Origin: CAIXSC01 sp046349915
GTDB taxonomy: Bacteria; Planctomycetota; Planctomycetia; Pirellulales; Pirellulaceae
Direction of reading: 5' to 3'
Assembly: GCA_046349915.1 (NCBI GenBank)
Contig: JAXMBL010000003.1
Coordinates: 2,170,001 to 2,234,000, forward strand
DNA length: 64,000 bases
Positions 43,635-53,351 of this stretch are shown piece after piece. Below the pieces are notes generated by a model. It was not told where the DNA came from, did no database searches, and saw only the letters and a program-made list of their open reading frames with translations. A program made the position numbers and the translations under genes. Every line of letters starts with the position of its first letter. The first letter of the stretch is position 1.

Positions 43635-45224
43635 TTACTCAACGGGGCCCTGGACTCCGCCCGTGTAACGCTCGCCGTCTGGCTTTTCGCCGTGCAGCAC
43701 GGCTTGTTGGTAACCGCCTTGAGCGGCGAAGTAGAGGAACAGCAGCAAGTAGCCCACCGCCATGGCGGCGGGGACGGCGGCGGTCCACTTCAACGCCATA
43801 CGGCCGCCGTAGATGCCCGCGGCGCCGACTTGTGGCTGGTCGGTTTTTGCGTGCGTCTTGGCCTCTTCCCACCACTGCTGCAATTGAGCCGTGTCGGCCT
43901 TGAGTTTTTCGTTGCCCGGTTGAGTTTCGAGCAATGCGGCAGTCTGGGCCAGTTCCTTGCCTTCATCGCTGACCACGGCGACCTTGCGGCCGTCGAGTCC
44001 CGAGATCTTGGGGAACATGAGGAAGCCGTTTTGGTCAGTTGACTTGTAGCGGTCGTACGCCTCAGCGCTGACTTCCTTCAGGTTCTCCGACGCGAAATAG
44101 TCTTGCTTGTAACCGATGCCGGGGCCTCCCAAGAGACCGGCGGAGAGCATGCCGATGCCGCCCATCGCGCCCATGGTGAGTGCACCGCCCTTGGGGAAAC
44201 GTTCACCCACAACACCCAGCATGGTGGGCCACAAGAAGGTCTTGCCGATGCCGTAGATGGTCGCCGCGGCGATGATCGCGAAGCCGGCGGTCGCAGCGCC
44301 CAAGGCATACAAACCGACGGCGCCCAACACGGCGCTCATCAGCAACAGACCGATCGGATTGATGCGTTCGACAATCGGACCCGCGAAGAACCGCAGCACG
44401 AACATGAGCGCCGAGGTGTAAATGAAGAGCAGCATTTCCTTGCCTTGAATCACGTTCTTCATGATGTTCGTGATCCAGCTGTCGGTGCCGAGTTCCACGT
44501 AACCGACCATGGCGTGCAGCACGAGCAACAGCAGCAGCACGGGCGAGGCGAACTGCGCCAGCATCGTGCCGACATCGACGCCCGCTTCACGAGCTTCGGA
44601 TTGCGGGAACTTTTCTTTCAGGATCATCAACCCGTACATCAGGGTCGGGACGAGGAACAGTCCGAGCGGGATTTCCCAACGCAGGTGCGTCACGGCCGCT
44701 TCGTTACCGACGAAGGCATAGCCAATCAAGCCGCCCAGGATCAGACCTCCCGGCCAACCGGCATGCAGGATGTTCAGGTAATGGGTCTTCTGCTTGGGGT
44801 ATAGGGTGGCCACGAGCGGGTTAATCACGGTTTCGCACAAGCCGTTGCCCAGTGCGAACATGAACATCCCGATATAGAGGCACCAGTAGGTCGCATCCTT
44901 GCCCATGGCCGCGTAAATCGGCGTGGCGGCCAGCGTGATAACCGCCGACAGGGCGTGCAGCAGGAACGCGATGACCATCAACGGCTTGTAGCCCACCCAG
45001 TCCGCGATAAAACTGCAGACGATGATGGTGACGCCGAAGCCGACGAGCCCGCCACCGGTGATCGTGCCTAATTCACTCTTCGTAAAGCCGAATTGAGCGC
45101 CCCAATCCCCGAGCACGCCGCCGCGCACGGCGAAGCCGATGCCCGCCGCGATCAGAGTGAGGAAACTGGCGATAAACAAGTTCCGATTGGATGTTGAGTC
45201 TGGAGAACCGCTCGATGTACTCAT
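43635..45224 (-). CDS. Major facilitator superfamily transporter
   Basis: The product has 529 residues starting at the ATG at 45224 (AAGGGC upstream). The frame is open to 45290, but the extra residues look like leader. At least 12 membrane helices are seen. Typical MFS segments are FAVRGGVLGDWGAQFGFTKSELG, VCSFIADWVGYKP and the later MFVLRFFAGPIVERI. A hydrophilic insert of about 110 residues (DYFASENLKEVSAEAYD to THAKTDQPQVGA) sits before the last hydrophobic helices, which is unusual for the family. The inner-membrane substrate is unknown. It stands alone, convergent with tilS. Confidence 0.88.
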   Translation of the reverse strand: MSTSSGSPDSTSNRNLFIASFLTLIAAGIGFAVRGGVLGDWGAQFGFTKSELGTITGGGLVGFGVTIIVCSFIADWVGYKPLMVIAFLLHALSAVITLAATPIYAAMGKDATYWCLYIGMFMFALGNGLCETVINPLVATLYPKQKTHYLNILHAGWPGGLILGGLIGYAFVGNEAAVTHLRWEIPLGLFLVPTLMYGLMILKEKFPQSEAREAGVDVGTMLAQFASPVLLLLLVLHAMVGYVELGTDSWITNIMKNVIQGKEMLLFIYTSALMFVLRFFAGPIVERINPIGLLLMSAVLGAVGLYALGAATAGFAIIAAATIYGIGKTFLWPTMLGVVGERFPKGGALTMGAMGGIGMLSAGLLGGPGIGYKQDYFASENLKEVSAEAYDRYKSTDQNGFLMFPKISGLDGRKVAVVSDEGKELAQTAALLETQPGNEKLKADTAQLQQWWEEAKTHAKTDQPQVGAAGIYGGRMALKWTAAVPAAMAVGYLLLFLYFAAQGGYQQAVLHGEKPDGERYTGGVQGPVE

Positions 45225-45470
45225 GCCCGATTGCCCTTGTTGCCTGGCTGGTAAGTCTTGTTCGACAGCGTGGTTCCGCCTGTGGAACACTCGTCGAGAT
45301 CCTGGGGAAGGCTAAGAGTATAGCGGGAAAAGGTGGGCGGTAAACCAGTTTAGAGAGGGACTTTCGACCTGAATGTCTGGCTCGACCTTGACCCTGGCTT
45401 TGCTTTCCGCCTAGGATGCCGGGTCGAAGGGACCGATAAGGAGATCGGGAGACTGGCGAAGGAACGCCTC

Positions 45471-46799
45471 ATGTCCGCATTGCAGAGCCACCGAGCACGC
45501 TGGGGAGGAGCCGTCGCGGGCGCGATCTTGGCCCTCGCGCTGGTGGTGCGTCTGGGGGCCGGCTACTGGTGGCAAGAGCGTCTCCCCCCAGAGAAGTCGT
45601 TGGCGTTCGGCGATAGTGAAAGTTACTGGTATTTGGGCCAGAAACTAGCGCGGGGCGAGTCTTTCGAGTTTGGCTCGCCTGGGGCCAAGATCTTTCGCAC
45701 GCCCGGCTATCCAGTGCTGTTGGCGATGCTCTTTCGTCTGCTAGGCGACGACTCCCCTGCCCCGCTGGTTGTGCGTTCACTCAGTGCGATCTGCGGCACG
45801 GCGGCCGTGGCCGCTGTCATGGGGTTGGCGTGGCGGATGTTTGGCGCCCGTCCCGCGCTGCTCGCCGGACTCGTGGCGGCCGTGCATCCCGAAGTCGTTT
45901 CCCTGGGGGTATTTATCCTCAGCGAAGCGCCCTTTCATCCGCTGCTGGTGCTGAACATCCTGTGCGTGCGCGAAGCGTGGCTGGCGGCCGCGAAACTCAA
46001 TGATAATCCCGTGACCAAGGGAGCAAACGCAGGTCGCCGCGACCGCATCTGGGCTTTGCTCGCGGGAGTAACCGCTGGTCTCGCCACGCTGATGCGACCC
46101 AGTTGGCTGCTGTTCTTGCCCTATTTCCTGGCATTCGGCTCGTTGACGTCCGCGGGACGCTCGCGAGTAGTGCGGCTTGTGCTACCGCTGCTGGCCGGCT
46201 TGTGCGTCGTGATGGCGCCGTGGTGGTGGCGGAATTATGAGGTGACGGGACGTTTCGTGCCGACCACGTTGCAGGTCGGCGCCAGCCTGTACGACGGTTG
46301 GCATCCCGAGGCGACTGGAGCCAGCGATATGCGGTTCACGCCGCAATTCATCGCCGATCAGCGAGCCGCCGATGCAGCGGCTAAAGGTCCATTGACTGAC
46401 ACGTTTGAAGAACGACTCGACCGCCGACATCGGGATGCAGCCCTGCAATGGGCGTCGGCTCACCCTGGTCGAGTGCTGGAATTGATGGTGATCAAACTGG
46501 GACGAATGTGGAGCCCGCTGCCGAACGCGAGGGAAGTTGGCGGCGCCTTGGTGCGACTCGTCACGCTCTGCGCCTACATGCCGCTCATGGGGCTGGCCGT
46601 GTGGCAGACCGCGCGACGCTGGCGAGCAGGATCGGCCGACTGGATCGTTTGGCTCCCGGCGATCTACTTGACCAACCTGCATGTGATCTTCGTCAGCTCG
46701 TTGCGATATCGCCAACCAGCGCTGCTTCCTTTGATCGCGCTCGCGGTAGGAGGTCTCGGCGAGTGGTGGTGGAGACGGCGGGCGGGAGGCGCAGCATGA
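45471..46799 (+). CDS. GT-C membrane glycosyltransferase (PMT/ArnT-like)
   Basis: The product has 442 residues and about 10 membrane helices. The first outer loop carries SLAFGDSESYWYLGQ, with the acidic position typical of GT-C enzymes, followed by FRTPGYPVLLAMLFR, the conserved R-x-P-G-Y-P element. ALLAGVTAGLATLMRPSWLLFLPY and APWWWRNYEVTGRFVPTT also fit dolichyl-phosphate-mannose-type transferases. It should transfer a sugar from a lipid-phosphate donor on the outer face of the membrane. Donor and acceptor are unknown. Its stop overlaps the start of the AsmA-like gene (ATGA), so the two are coupled. Confidence 0.82.
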   Translation: MSALQSHRARWGGAVAGAILALALVVRLGAGYWWQERLPPEKSLAFGDSESYWYLGQKLARGESFEFGSPGAKIFRTPGYPVLLAMLFRLLGDDSPAPLVVRSLSAICGTAAVAAVMGLAWRMFGARPALLAGLVAAVHPEVVSLGVFILSEAPFHPLLVLNILCVREAWLAAAKLNDNPVTKGANAGRRDRIWALLAGVTAGLATLMRPSWLLFLPYFLAFGSLTSAGRSRVVRLVLPLLAGLCVVMAPWWWRNYEVTGRFVPTTLQVGASLYDGWHPEATGASDMRFTPQFIADQRAADAAAKGPLTDTFEERLDRRHRDAALQWASAHPGRVLELMVIKLGRMWSPLPNAREVGGALVRLVTLCAYMPLMGLAVWQTARRWRAGSADWIVWLPAIYLTNLHVIFVSSLRYRQPALLPLIALAVGGLGEWWWRRRAGGAA

Positions 46800-49700
46800 G
46801 CCGCGTCGACGCCGCCTCATCGTCCGCTAGTGGAAGCCCGGCATTGTCGAGCCACTCGACGTCGTGCTGGGGACGTTTTTGCGCTGGGGTGCGACATCTC
46901 TCGTTCCTGATCGCCATCATCACCGCGGTAGGCGCGGTTGGTTGGATCTGGCTGGAAAACCGCTTGAATGACGAGATTCGGGTTTCGATGGAGCGGCGGT
47001 TTCAGCAGCGATTGCAATACTCGCCGCTGTCTGTCTCCATCCGTTCCGCTCGTCGGATCGACGGCCCCGATCCGCGCGACCAAGGCATCGAAGTACGTGG
47101 CGTTGAAGTCCGCGACAAACGCACGGACGAAGTGGTCGCCGCGGTCGACGAGATGTGGTTGGCATGCACGTGCGGCCTGCAGGATCTGTTGAATCAACGA
47201 GTCGTCGTGCGGCACATCACGATGCGTCGGCCGCGCATCTCCATTGCCGGCTCTTGGAAAACCTGGGAGGGATGGGACCGCTGGTTTACCACGCCCGAAC
47301 CGACTGGGGAGCCATGGCCGACCGTGGTTGTCGAGGAAGGAACTTTAGAATGGACCTATGGACCCGCGGGGCGACGCTCGCCGGTCACATTGCGCGGTGT
47401 TGATCTCGTGGTGCGACCGGCCAGTGGAGATGACCGCCGAAGTCTCGGCTGGACAGCTGGTCAGAATTCGCGTAGCTCTGGCGTGAACCCAATCGGCGAG
47501 AGTGCAACTCAACCAACTCAACGTGAGTCGCTCGTTCACGTACGGCTGTCAGCCGCGGGCGACATGCTGGAGAAATTGGAGGCGGACCTGCTGTGGGACC
47601 GAATTGGCGGCGACTGGCGCGCTCGTGGCCGAACCGCGGGCCTACGAGTCGCCCGCGATTTAATCGGATTGCTGCCCGAGGACTGGTCGTCTCAGATCCC
47701 AGGCTGGAGGACTGTCGAGGCTCGCGGCGAGTTGGCATTCGAGTCTCATTCGCCCGAGGCGGCGGACCAGCCGCCTTCCTTCACGGTCACGGGAGAATTT
47801 CAGGAGGGACAATGGTCGGACCCGCGAGTTCCTTCGCCGGTCACGAACCTGGAATTGTCGTTTGTCGCCAATAACTCGGGGCTGGAGATTCGGCGACTGG
47901 CGGGGCGTTGCGGACTGGCGGAAATGTCGGGGACGCTGCGAGCCGAAGGATGGCGCAGCGGCGGAGAAGTCGATGCGACGTTGCGGCTCCGCCGATTCGA
48001 CTTGAATCGAGCCTGGGTGGATTTGCTGCCGGCCGAATTGCGGTCGCATTGGGAAAAATTCGCCATCCATGGGGAATTCGACGTCGACTTGGAAGGGCAT
48101 TACGACGGTCGCGAGTGGTCGCCCTGTGGTGTCGTCGTTGGACGGCGTATGTCGGCTCAGCCGCACTGGTTTCGCTATCCGCTGGCGGACGGATTTGGGC
48201 GGGCGGAATTTCAGGGAGGCCGAGTTCGCTCGCATGACGTCGTCTTCACGACTCAGGGTAAGCCGATTCTGGTGGAGTTCGATATCGCGAACCCAGGTCC
48301 GAAGTTCACGGGATATGTCGCGGTGAAAACGCCCGAGGGGGTGGCGATCGACGCTCAGTTGATTGGAGCACTGCCCGGCGCCGCCGCCGACTTTGCTCGC
48401 TCGCTTCAACCGCGCGGCGAGGTGGTGATTGATGGACGCATTGAACGGCAGGCGCCCGAGTTGCCCTTTGCTCGTCGCGCCGATCTGACTTTCCGCCGTG
48501 GATCATTGCAGTTCACTCGCTTTTCTTACCCGGTCGAGAAGATCGAGGGGAAGGTCAAGATGGTGGACGATGTGTGGGAAATCGGCGAGTTGACGGGGCG
48601 TAATGATGTGGCATACATCGTCGCTCGCGGCGTGTGGAACAAGCTGGAACCAGTCAACGCCCTGAAGCTCGACATCGAAGCGTACGACGTGGCGTTGGAA
48701 GAGGAACTGCGGACGGCGTTGTCGCCCGCCATGCAACGATTGTGGGCGCAGTTCCAGCCTCGCGGCACGATCGACTATGTCGCGATGGGGCTGAAGTACC
48801 CCGACGAGCAGCGTGGTCTGGGGCTCGATATCACTTTGCAGAAGAATCCACCGTCCCAGAATGTCGAGGGACGTAACGTGACGATCCGACCGCAGAATTT
48901 TCCCTATCCCTTCGACAACGTCACCGGAACGTTGCGCTACGTCAATGGTCAACTAAAGATTGAATCGTTGCGAGCCGAACATGCGCGTTCGGTCTTTCGA
49001 GCTCGGGGGCGCGGGCGAGTCGAACCGACGGGGCGCTGGCAGATACAGCTGGGCGAGTTCGCCGTGGATCGATTGCAAGTCGATCACGATTTAGCCTCCT
49101 CGTTGCCCGCTTCGGCCGCCGCGATTCTGGCCAAGGCGAACTGGACGGGAATGCTGGGGGTGGATGGACGGTTGTCGGTTCAGGGAGGCGCCGGGCCGAA
49201 CGAGTTGATGCAAGCGAGTTGGGACATACGCGTTGATGTCGAAAACGGCAATCTGGCGCTCGTGACGCCGATCGAACAGATTCGCGGATCCACTCAATTG
49301 GTCGGCGCTTGGAATGGCCGCGAATGGAGTTCCGCCGCGGAACTCGCGCTCGACTCGCTGTTCATCCGCGGCGTCCATCTCACTCGTCTGCAAGGACCGG
49401 TCATGCTGTCCGCCACGCAGATCATCGTGGGAGATACTTGGTTGGCCAACCGGCCTCAGGATCGAGTGCCGCGGCCGGTGACCGCCAAATTGTTTGATGG
49501 ACAGGCGTCGGCGGATGCGGTGTTGTATTTGGGCGAGGATGTTGGGTTTCGGTTTCAGGCGGGGATTCAAAACGCGAGTTTGCAGCAGGTGGCTCGCGAG
49601 CTGGCTACCGGTCGTCGCGACATGTTGGGGCGCGCGTTTGCGACTTTGCAGATGGAAGGGACGACTCGTGGGCCCCATACCTGGCGCGGGTTGGGGAAGG

Positions 49701-50179
49701 TGACGTGTCGCGACACCAGCATCGAGCAATTGCCGGTCATGAACGCGATCGTCAAGGCAAACGAACAAAAACGGACCGAATCGTCCTTGGCACTGAGCGA
49801 CGTGGATTTCAGCATCCAAGGAGATCGCGTTTATTTCGATCGCATCGACCTCAAGGGGGAGGCGATGACGCTCAAGGGGAGCGGCGAAATGACGTTGAAT
49901 CGGATCGTCGACCTCCAGTTCTATACGCTGATGGGGCGGGACGACTTCTGGGTGCCCGTGGTGAGTCCCGTGTTGGCGGAAGCCAGCAAGCAGATGTTGG
50001 AGATTCGCGTGAAGGGGCCGCTCGAGTCGCCAGTGATCGACCGCAAAGTGGTCCCCGCGATCAACGATGCGGTGCGACAGATGTTCCCCGAGTTAGCCAA
50101 TGGCGACGAGCCGCCGTTGGTCAATCGTATTCCCACTCCGCGTCAAATCATGCAACGCGGCTTACAGCCGATCCGCTGA
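46796..50179 (+). CDS. AsmA/TamB-like envelope protein
   Basis: The product has 1127 residues. One N-terminal membrane helix (LSFLIAIITAVGAVGWIWLENRL) is followed by a long beta-rich periplasmic region with repeated filamentous strands. Features include RAEGWRSGGEVDATLRLRRFD, GRGRVEPTGRWQIQLGEF and, near the end, VYFDRIDLKGEAMTLKGSGEMTLN with ASKQMLEIRVKGPLESPVIDRK, a typical AsmA C-terminal domain. AsmA-like proteins are thought to bridge the envelope and carry phospholipids to the outer membrane. The start ATG at 46796 has GGGAGG upstream and overlaps the previous gene; the open frame before it to 46448 is not coding. Pairing with a glycosyltransferase suggests envelope assembly. Confidence 0.8.
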   Translation: MSRVDAASSSASGSPALSSHSTSCWGRFCAGVRHLSFLIAIITAVGAVGWIWLENRLNDEIRVSMERRFQQRLQYSPLSVSIRSARRIDGPDPRDQGIEVRGVEVRDKRTDEVVAAVDEMWLACTCGLQDLLNQRVVVRHITMRRPRISIAGSWKTWEGWDRWFTTPEPTGEPWPTVVVEEGTLEWTYGPAGRRSPVTLRGVDLVVRPASGDDRRSLGWTAGQNSRSSGVNPIGESATQPTQRESLVHVRLSAAGDMLEKLEADLLWDRIGGDWRARGRTAGLRVARDLIGLLPEDWSSQIPGWRTVEARGELAFESHSPEAADQPPSFTVTGEFQEGQWSDPRVPSPVTNLELSFVANNSGLEIRRLAGRCGLAEMSGTLRAEGWRSGGEVDATLRLRRFDLNRAWVDLLPAELRSHWEKFAIHGEFDVDLEGHYDGREWSPCGVVVGRRMSAQPHWFRYPLADGFGRAEFQGGRVRSHDVVFTTQGKPILVEFDIANPGPKFTGYVAVKTPEGVAIDAQLIGALPGAAADFARSLQPRGEVVIDGRIERQAPELPFARRADLTFRRGSLQFTRFSYPVEKIEGKVKMVDDVWEIGELTGRNDVAYIVARGVWNKLEPVNALKLDIEAYDVALEEELRTALSPAMQRLWAQFQPRGTIDYVAMGLKYPDEQRGLGLDITLQKNPPSQNVEGRNVTIRPQNFPYPFDNVTGTLRYVNGQLKIESLRAEHARSVFRARGRGRVEPTGRWQIQLGEFAVDRLQVDHDLASSLPASAAAILAKANWTGMLGVDGRLSVQGGAGPNELMQASWDIRVDVENGNLALVTPIEQIRGSTQLVGAWNGREWSSAAELALDSLFIRGVHLTRLQGPVMLSATQIIVGDTWLANRPQDRVPRPVTAKLFDGQASADAVLYLGEDVGFRFQAGIQNASLQQVARELATGRRDMLGRAFATLQMEGTTRGPHTWRGLGKVTCRDTSIEQLPVMNAIVKANEQKRTESSLALSDVDFSIQGDRVYFDRIDLKGEAMTLKGSGEMTLNRIVDLQFYTLMGRDDFWVPVVSPVLAEASKQMLEIRVKGPLESPVIDRKVVPAINDAVRQMFPELANGDEPPLVNRIPTPRQIMQRGLQPIR

Positions 50180-50396
50180 TCGGCGACTTCGGCTTTTTCC
50201 CCGCGAAAAGCCCAGCTTGCTCAACATTGGAACGGACGTCGTGTTCCGTCCGAGGCGCGACGCATCGCCTTGCGTTCGAGAAGCTCAACAGAGATACTGC
50301 CGCTGTTTTTCCGCCATTTTTTCCTGTTCGTACAAGTTGGCAAGGCAAGGGCTTGAGCCAGGCGGGTTCGGCCTTAGGCCTCATTGAAGGATAACC

Positions 50397-51248
50397 ATGC
50401 GATTCACGAAGATGCACGGTGCTGGGAACGACTATGTGTACGTTGATTGCGTCCGACAGGCGGCGCCCGCCGAGCCGGCGAAGTTGGCGGAGCGGATTTC
50501 GCACCGACACTTTGGCGTCGGCAGCGACGGGCTGATTCTGATTCGGCCCTCGGAAGTGGCCGACGCGCGAATGCAGATGTTCAACGCGGATGGCAGCGAA
50601 TCGGAGATGTGCGGCAATGGCATCCGCTGTGTCGCGAAGTTTGTCTACGACCACGGGATCGCTCGTAAGCCGACATTGAAGATCGAGACCGGAGCGGGAA
50701 TCCTTACGCTCGAAGTAGAGACTCGCGGGGGACTGGTCGAACGCGTGCGGGTCGACATGGGGCCGCCCATTCTGGAACCGTCGCGAGTCCCCACGAAACT
50801 GGCGGGGGGAAAGCCCGGCGAGCCAGTCGTGGAGGTTCCGCTGGGGATCGATGGCGTGTCGCTGGCTGGAACCTGCGTCTCGATGGGAAATCCCCACTGC
50901 GTGATTTTCGTCGAGAAGGCGAGCGACGAACTTGTTTTGGGCGTGGGACCAAAAATCGAACGCCACGCGAACTTTCCAGCGCGAGTCAATGTCGAGTTTG
51001 TGGAGGTCATTTCGCGGACGGAAGTGCGACAGCGCACCTGGGAGCGGGGATCGGGCGAGACGTGGGCCTGCGGCACGGGGGCGAGCGCGGTGTGCGTGGC
51101 GGGAGTGTTGGCGGGACGCACGGAGCGGCGGATCGTGAACCACTTGCTGGGCGGCGATTTGGAGCTGTTGTGGAACGAGCAAGACAATCACGTTTATATG
51201 ACAGGGCCGGCGGTCGAGGTTTTCTCGGGCGAGTGGCCCGACTCGTAG
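50397..51248 (+). CDS. dapF: Diaminopimelate epimerase
   Basis: DapF converts LL- to meso-diaminopimelate for lysine and peptidoglycan. The 283-residue product starts MRFTKMHGAGNDYVYVDC and holds both catalytic cysteines, in ESEMCGNGIRCVA and in TWACGTGASAVC. It also has the conserved GNPHCVIFV and NVEFVEV segments. Length matches the family. The start has GAAGGA seven bases upstream. The presence of dapF implies a DAP-type peptidoglycan, in line with the salvage locus at the start of the window. A 217-bp gap separates it from the AsmA-like gene. Confidence 0.97.
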   Translation: MRFTKMHGAGNDYVYVDCVRQAAPAEPAKLAERISHRHFGVGSDGLILIRPSEVADARMQMFNADGSESEMCGNGIRCVAKFVYDHGIARKPTLKIETGAGILTLEVETRGGLVERVRVDMGPPILEPSRVPTKLAGGKPGEPVVEVPLGIDGVSLAGTCVSMGNPHCVIFVEKASDELVLGVGPKIERHANFPARVNVEFVEVISRTEVRQRTWERGSGETWACGTGASAVCVAGVLAGRTERRIVNHLLGGDLELLWNEQDNHVYMTGPAVEVFSGEWPDS

Positions 51249-51290
51249 TGCGCTGACGCTAGGGGTTTTGGCCATCGCTGGGAAACCGAT

Positions 51291-51314
51291 GTACGACGGA
51301 CTTCTAGTCCGTCG
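51291..51314. repeat. Dispersed palindrome, family GACGGACT/AGTCCGTC, copy 4
   Basis: GTACGACGGACTTCTAGTCCG, then TCG. It is in the reverse orientation to the copies at 38080 and 43384. It lies in the 173-bp gap between dapF and xseA. Confidence 0.85.
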
Positions 51315-51421
51315 ATTGGGTCCGCGCAGCGTGGCATTTGTCACTCGTCGTGCGTTTGGACAACCCTGTTCGTCGGTACGCATAGTCAGCACGGATAGAC
51401 AGCACGGTGGAGTATCGCGAC

Positions 51422-52855
51422 ATGTCGGAGACAACGCCGCAAGTATTGACCGTGTCGCAGTTGACATCTCGAGTCAAGGATGTGCTGGAGGGCGAGTTTC
51501 CCGAGGTTTGGGTGGGGGGGGAGATCTCGGACTTGTCCCAGTCGCATGCGGGGCACATCTACTTTACGTTGAAGGATGCGAAATCCCAGATTCGCGGAGT
51601 GATTTGGGCCAGCACCGCGGCTCGTTTGAAGTTTCGGCTGCAGGATGGTTTAGCGGTAACCTGTCGCGGCGGCGTCGAGGTGTATGCGCCGCGCGGATCG
51701 TATCAACTGATCGTGCGGCAGATTGAACCGCAAGGCGAAGGAGCATTGCAACTCGCGTTTCGCCAACTGCATGCCAAGCTGGCTCAAGAAGGTTTGTTTG
51801 ACGCGCGGCATAAACAGCCGCTCCCCGCGTTTCCGCGGCATGTTGCATTTGTGACGAGTCCCACGGGGGCGGCGATTCGCGACTTTCTGGAGGTGGTCAA
51901 GCGTCGTTGGCCGGGGTTGCATGTGACCGTGGTTCCCGCCAAAGTTCAGGGAGCGGGAGCGACGGACGACCTGGTCCGCGGCATCGCCCTCGCTCATCGC
52001 TTAGATCCCGCCCCCGATGTGCTGGTGGTGGGACGAGGAGGCGGAAGTCTTGAGGATTTATGGTCCTTCAATGAGGAGCCCTTGGTCCGGGCTGTCCATG
52101 GATCGCGGATTCCCGTCGTATCGGCCGTGGGGCACGAAATCGACGTGACGCTGTGCGATTTGGCGGCCGACGTGCGAGCGCTGACGCCCACCGAGGCGGG
52201 TGAACTGGTGACGCCGTCACGGGACGAGTTATTGGCCGATTTGCGACAGGCGCGAGACCGATTGGCGGCGGCGTTGAGGCAGCGTGCCGCAAGTGCTCGG
52301 CAGCGTTGGCAAAGCTTGGCGGATCGACGCTGTTTCCGTCGACCGTTCGACGCGATTTACGAATGGCGTCGGCGGCTCGATGAACTCGACGCGCGCGCCG
52401 GCGTCGCCATCCGGCGACGGATGGAACGGGCTCGCGAGCGTCTGCAATTCGACGCACAGCGATTGGAAGCATTGAGTCCCCTGGCGGTGCTTACTCGTGG
52501 TTACAGCGTGACGTCACGCGAGCGAGATGGTTTGGTGTTGGTGGATGCCGCGGTTGTCGAGGTGGGCGAAGTGTTGGTCACTCGATTCGGTCGCGGACGG
52601 GCGTGGAGTCGAGTGATTCGGGTGGAAGAAGAGCAAGAAACAGACGATTCTTCGTCAGTTTCCCGAAACGATGGGGTTCGAGGGGCCGAATTGCAAGATC
52701 AACACGCTTCGCAGGATGTGAGACCAGAGGCTGTGAGACCAGAGGCTGTGAGACCAGAGGCTGTGGGGCCAGAGGCTGTGGGGCCAGAGGCTGTGGGGAC
52801 GGCATTATCGGGAGGCGGCCAGAAGAAATCTGCCAAGAGAAGGACCGATTCATGA
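51422..52855 (+). CDS. xseA: Exodeoxyribonuclease VII large subunit
   Basis: Exonuclease VII trims single-stranded DNA. The 477-residue product begins MSETTPQVLTVSQLTSRVKDVLEGEFPEVWVGGEIS (in two parts), the OB-fold domain. The catalytic domain has PRHVAFVTSPTGAAIRDFLEVVKRRWPGL, VLVVGRGGGSLEDLWSFNEEPLVRAV and VVSAVGHEIDVTLCDLAADVRALTPTEAGELV (split). A long coiled coil follows, ending LAVLTRGYSV. The ATG at 51422 is preferred over the GTG at 51407 (GGTGGAG upstream). The last 70 residues hold a 15-bp tandem repeat encoding VRPEA/VGPEA. Its TGA overlaps the xseB start (ATGA). Confidence 0.95.
   Translation: MSETTPQVLTVSQLTSRVKDVLEGEFPEVWVGGEISDLSQSHAGHIYFTLKDAKSQIRGVIWASTAARLKFRLQDGLAVTCRGGVEVYAPRGSYQLIVRQIEPQGEGALQLAFRQLHAKLAQEGLFDARHKQPLPAFPRHVAFVTSPTGAAIRDFLEVVKRRWPGLHVTVVPAKVQGAGATDDLVRGIALAHRLDPAPDVLVVGRGGGSLEDLWSFNEEPLVRAVHGSRIPVVSAVGHEIDVTLCDLAADVRALTPTEAGELVTPSRDELLADLRQARDRLAAALRQRAASARQRWQSLADRRCFRRPFDAIYEWRRRLDELDARAGVAIRRRMERARERLQFDAQRLEALSPLAVLTRGYSVTSRERDGLVLVDAAVVEVGEVLVTRFGRGRAWSRVIRVEEEQETDDSSSVSRNDGVRGAELQDQHASQDVRPEAVRPEAVRPEAVGPEAVGPEAVGTALSGGGQKKSAKRRTDS
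52718..52799. repeat. 15-bp tandem repeat in the xseA C-terminal coding region
   Basis: Five full units plus a partial one: GTGAGACCAGAGGCT three times (52718-52762), then GTGGGGCCAGAGGCT twice (52763-52792). Since 15 is divisible by 3, the reading frame is kept and encodes VRPEA x3 and VGPEA x2. Confidence 0.95.
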
Positions 52856-53250
52856 CACGCGCGGAAAAAGAGACGACGGAATCGCCGACGTTCGAAGAGT
52901 CGTTAGCCAAGCTGGAGACGATTGTCAGGCAGCTAGAAGATGGGTCGCTCGGCCTGACGGACTCGTTGGCTCGCTACGAAGAGGGAATTCAGTGTCTGAA
53001 GCGGTGCCATGCAGCTCTGGAGATCGTCGAGCGACGGGTGGAATTAGTGACGGGCGTGTCGGCCGATGGAACTCCGATCGTAGCTCCCTTCGAGGAAGGC
53101 GACCTGAGTCTCGAGGAAAAGGCGGCGGCGCGGAGTCGGCGCAGGTCGAAGGGAGAGAGTGTGAGCGACGAGCCGAAGCGAAAACCCAAACCGACGGGGA
53201 CGGTCGAAGGGGAGTCGGACGAAGGTGCGGCGGGACGCCGATTGTTCTAG
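52852..53250 (+). CDS. xseB: Exodeoxyribonuclease VII small subunit
   Basis: The product has 132 residues. The core, TFEESLAKLETIVRQLEDGSLGLTDSLARYEEGIQCLKRC (here in pieces), is the XseB helical hairpin that binds XseA. The family is usually about 80 residues. The extra C-terminal ~60 residues are a charged, disordered tail (RSRRRSKGESVSDEPKRKPKP). The start ATG overlaps the xseA stop. AAGGAC upstream serves as ribosome site. Confidence 0.93.
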   Translation: MTRAEKETTESPTFEESLAKLETIVRQLEDGSLGLTDSLARYEEGIQCLKRCHAALEIVERRVELVTGVSADGTPIVAPFEEGDLSLEEKAAARSRRRSKGESVSDEPKRKPKPTGTVEGESDEGAAGRRLF

Positions 53251-53351
53251 GGCCCCTGCCCTCGTCGAGTGCCTTGCTGGGCCGTAGAATAAAGCCCTAG
53301 TGGAACGATACGGGGGATGGAACCTATAGGCTGTCGGGGTGGGAGTTGGGC

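Noticed and set aside
46448..46795. N-terminal extension of the AsmA-like frame back into the glycosyltransferase gene
   Set aside because: The extension is an out-of-frame reading of the upstream gene; ATG 46796 has GGGAGG and starts just before the membrane helix.
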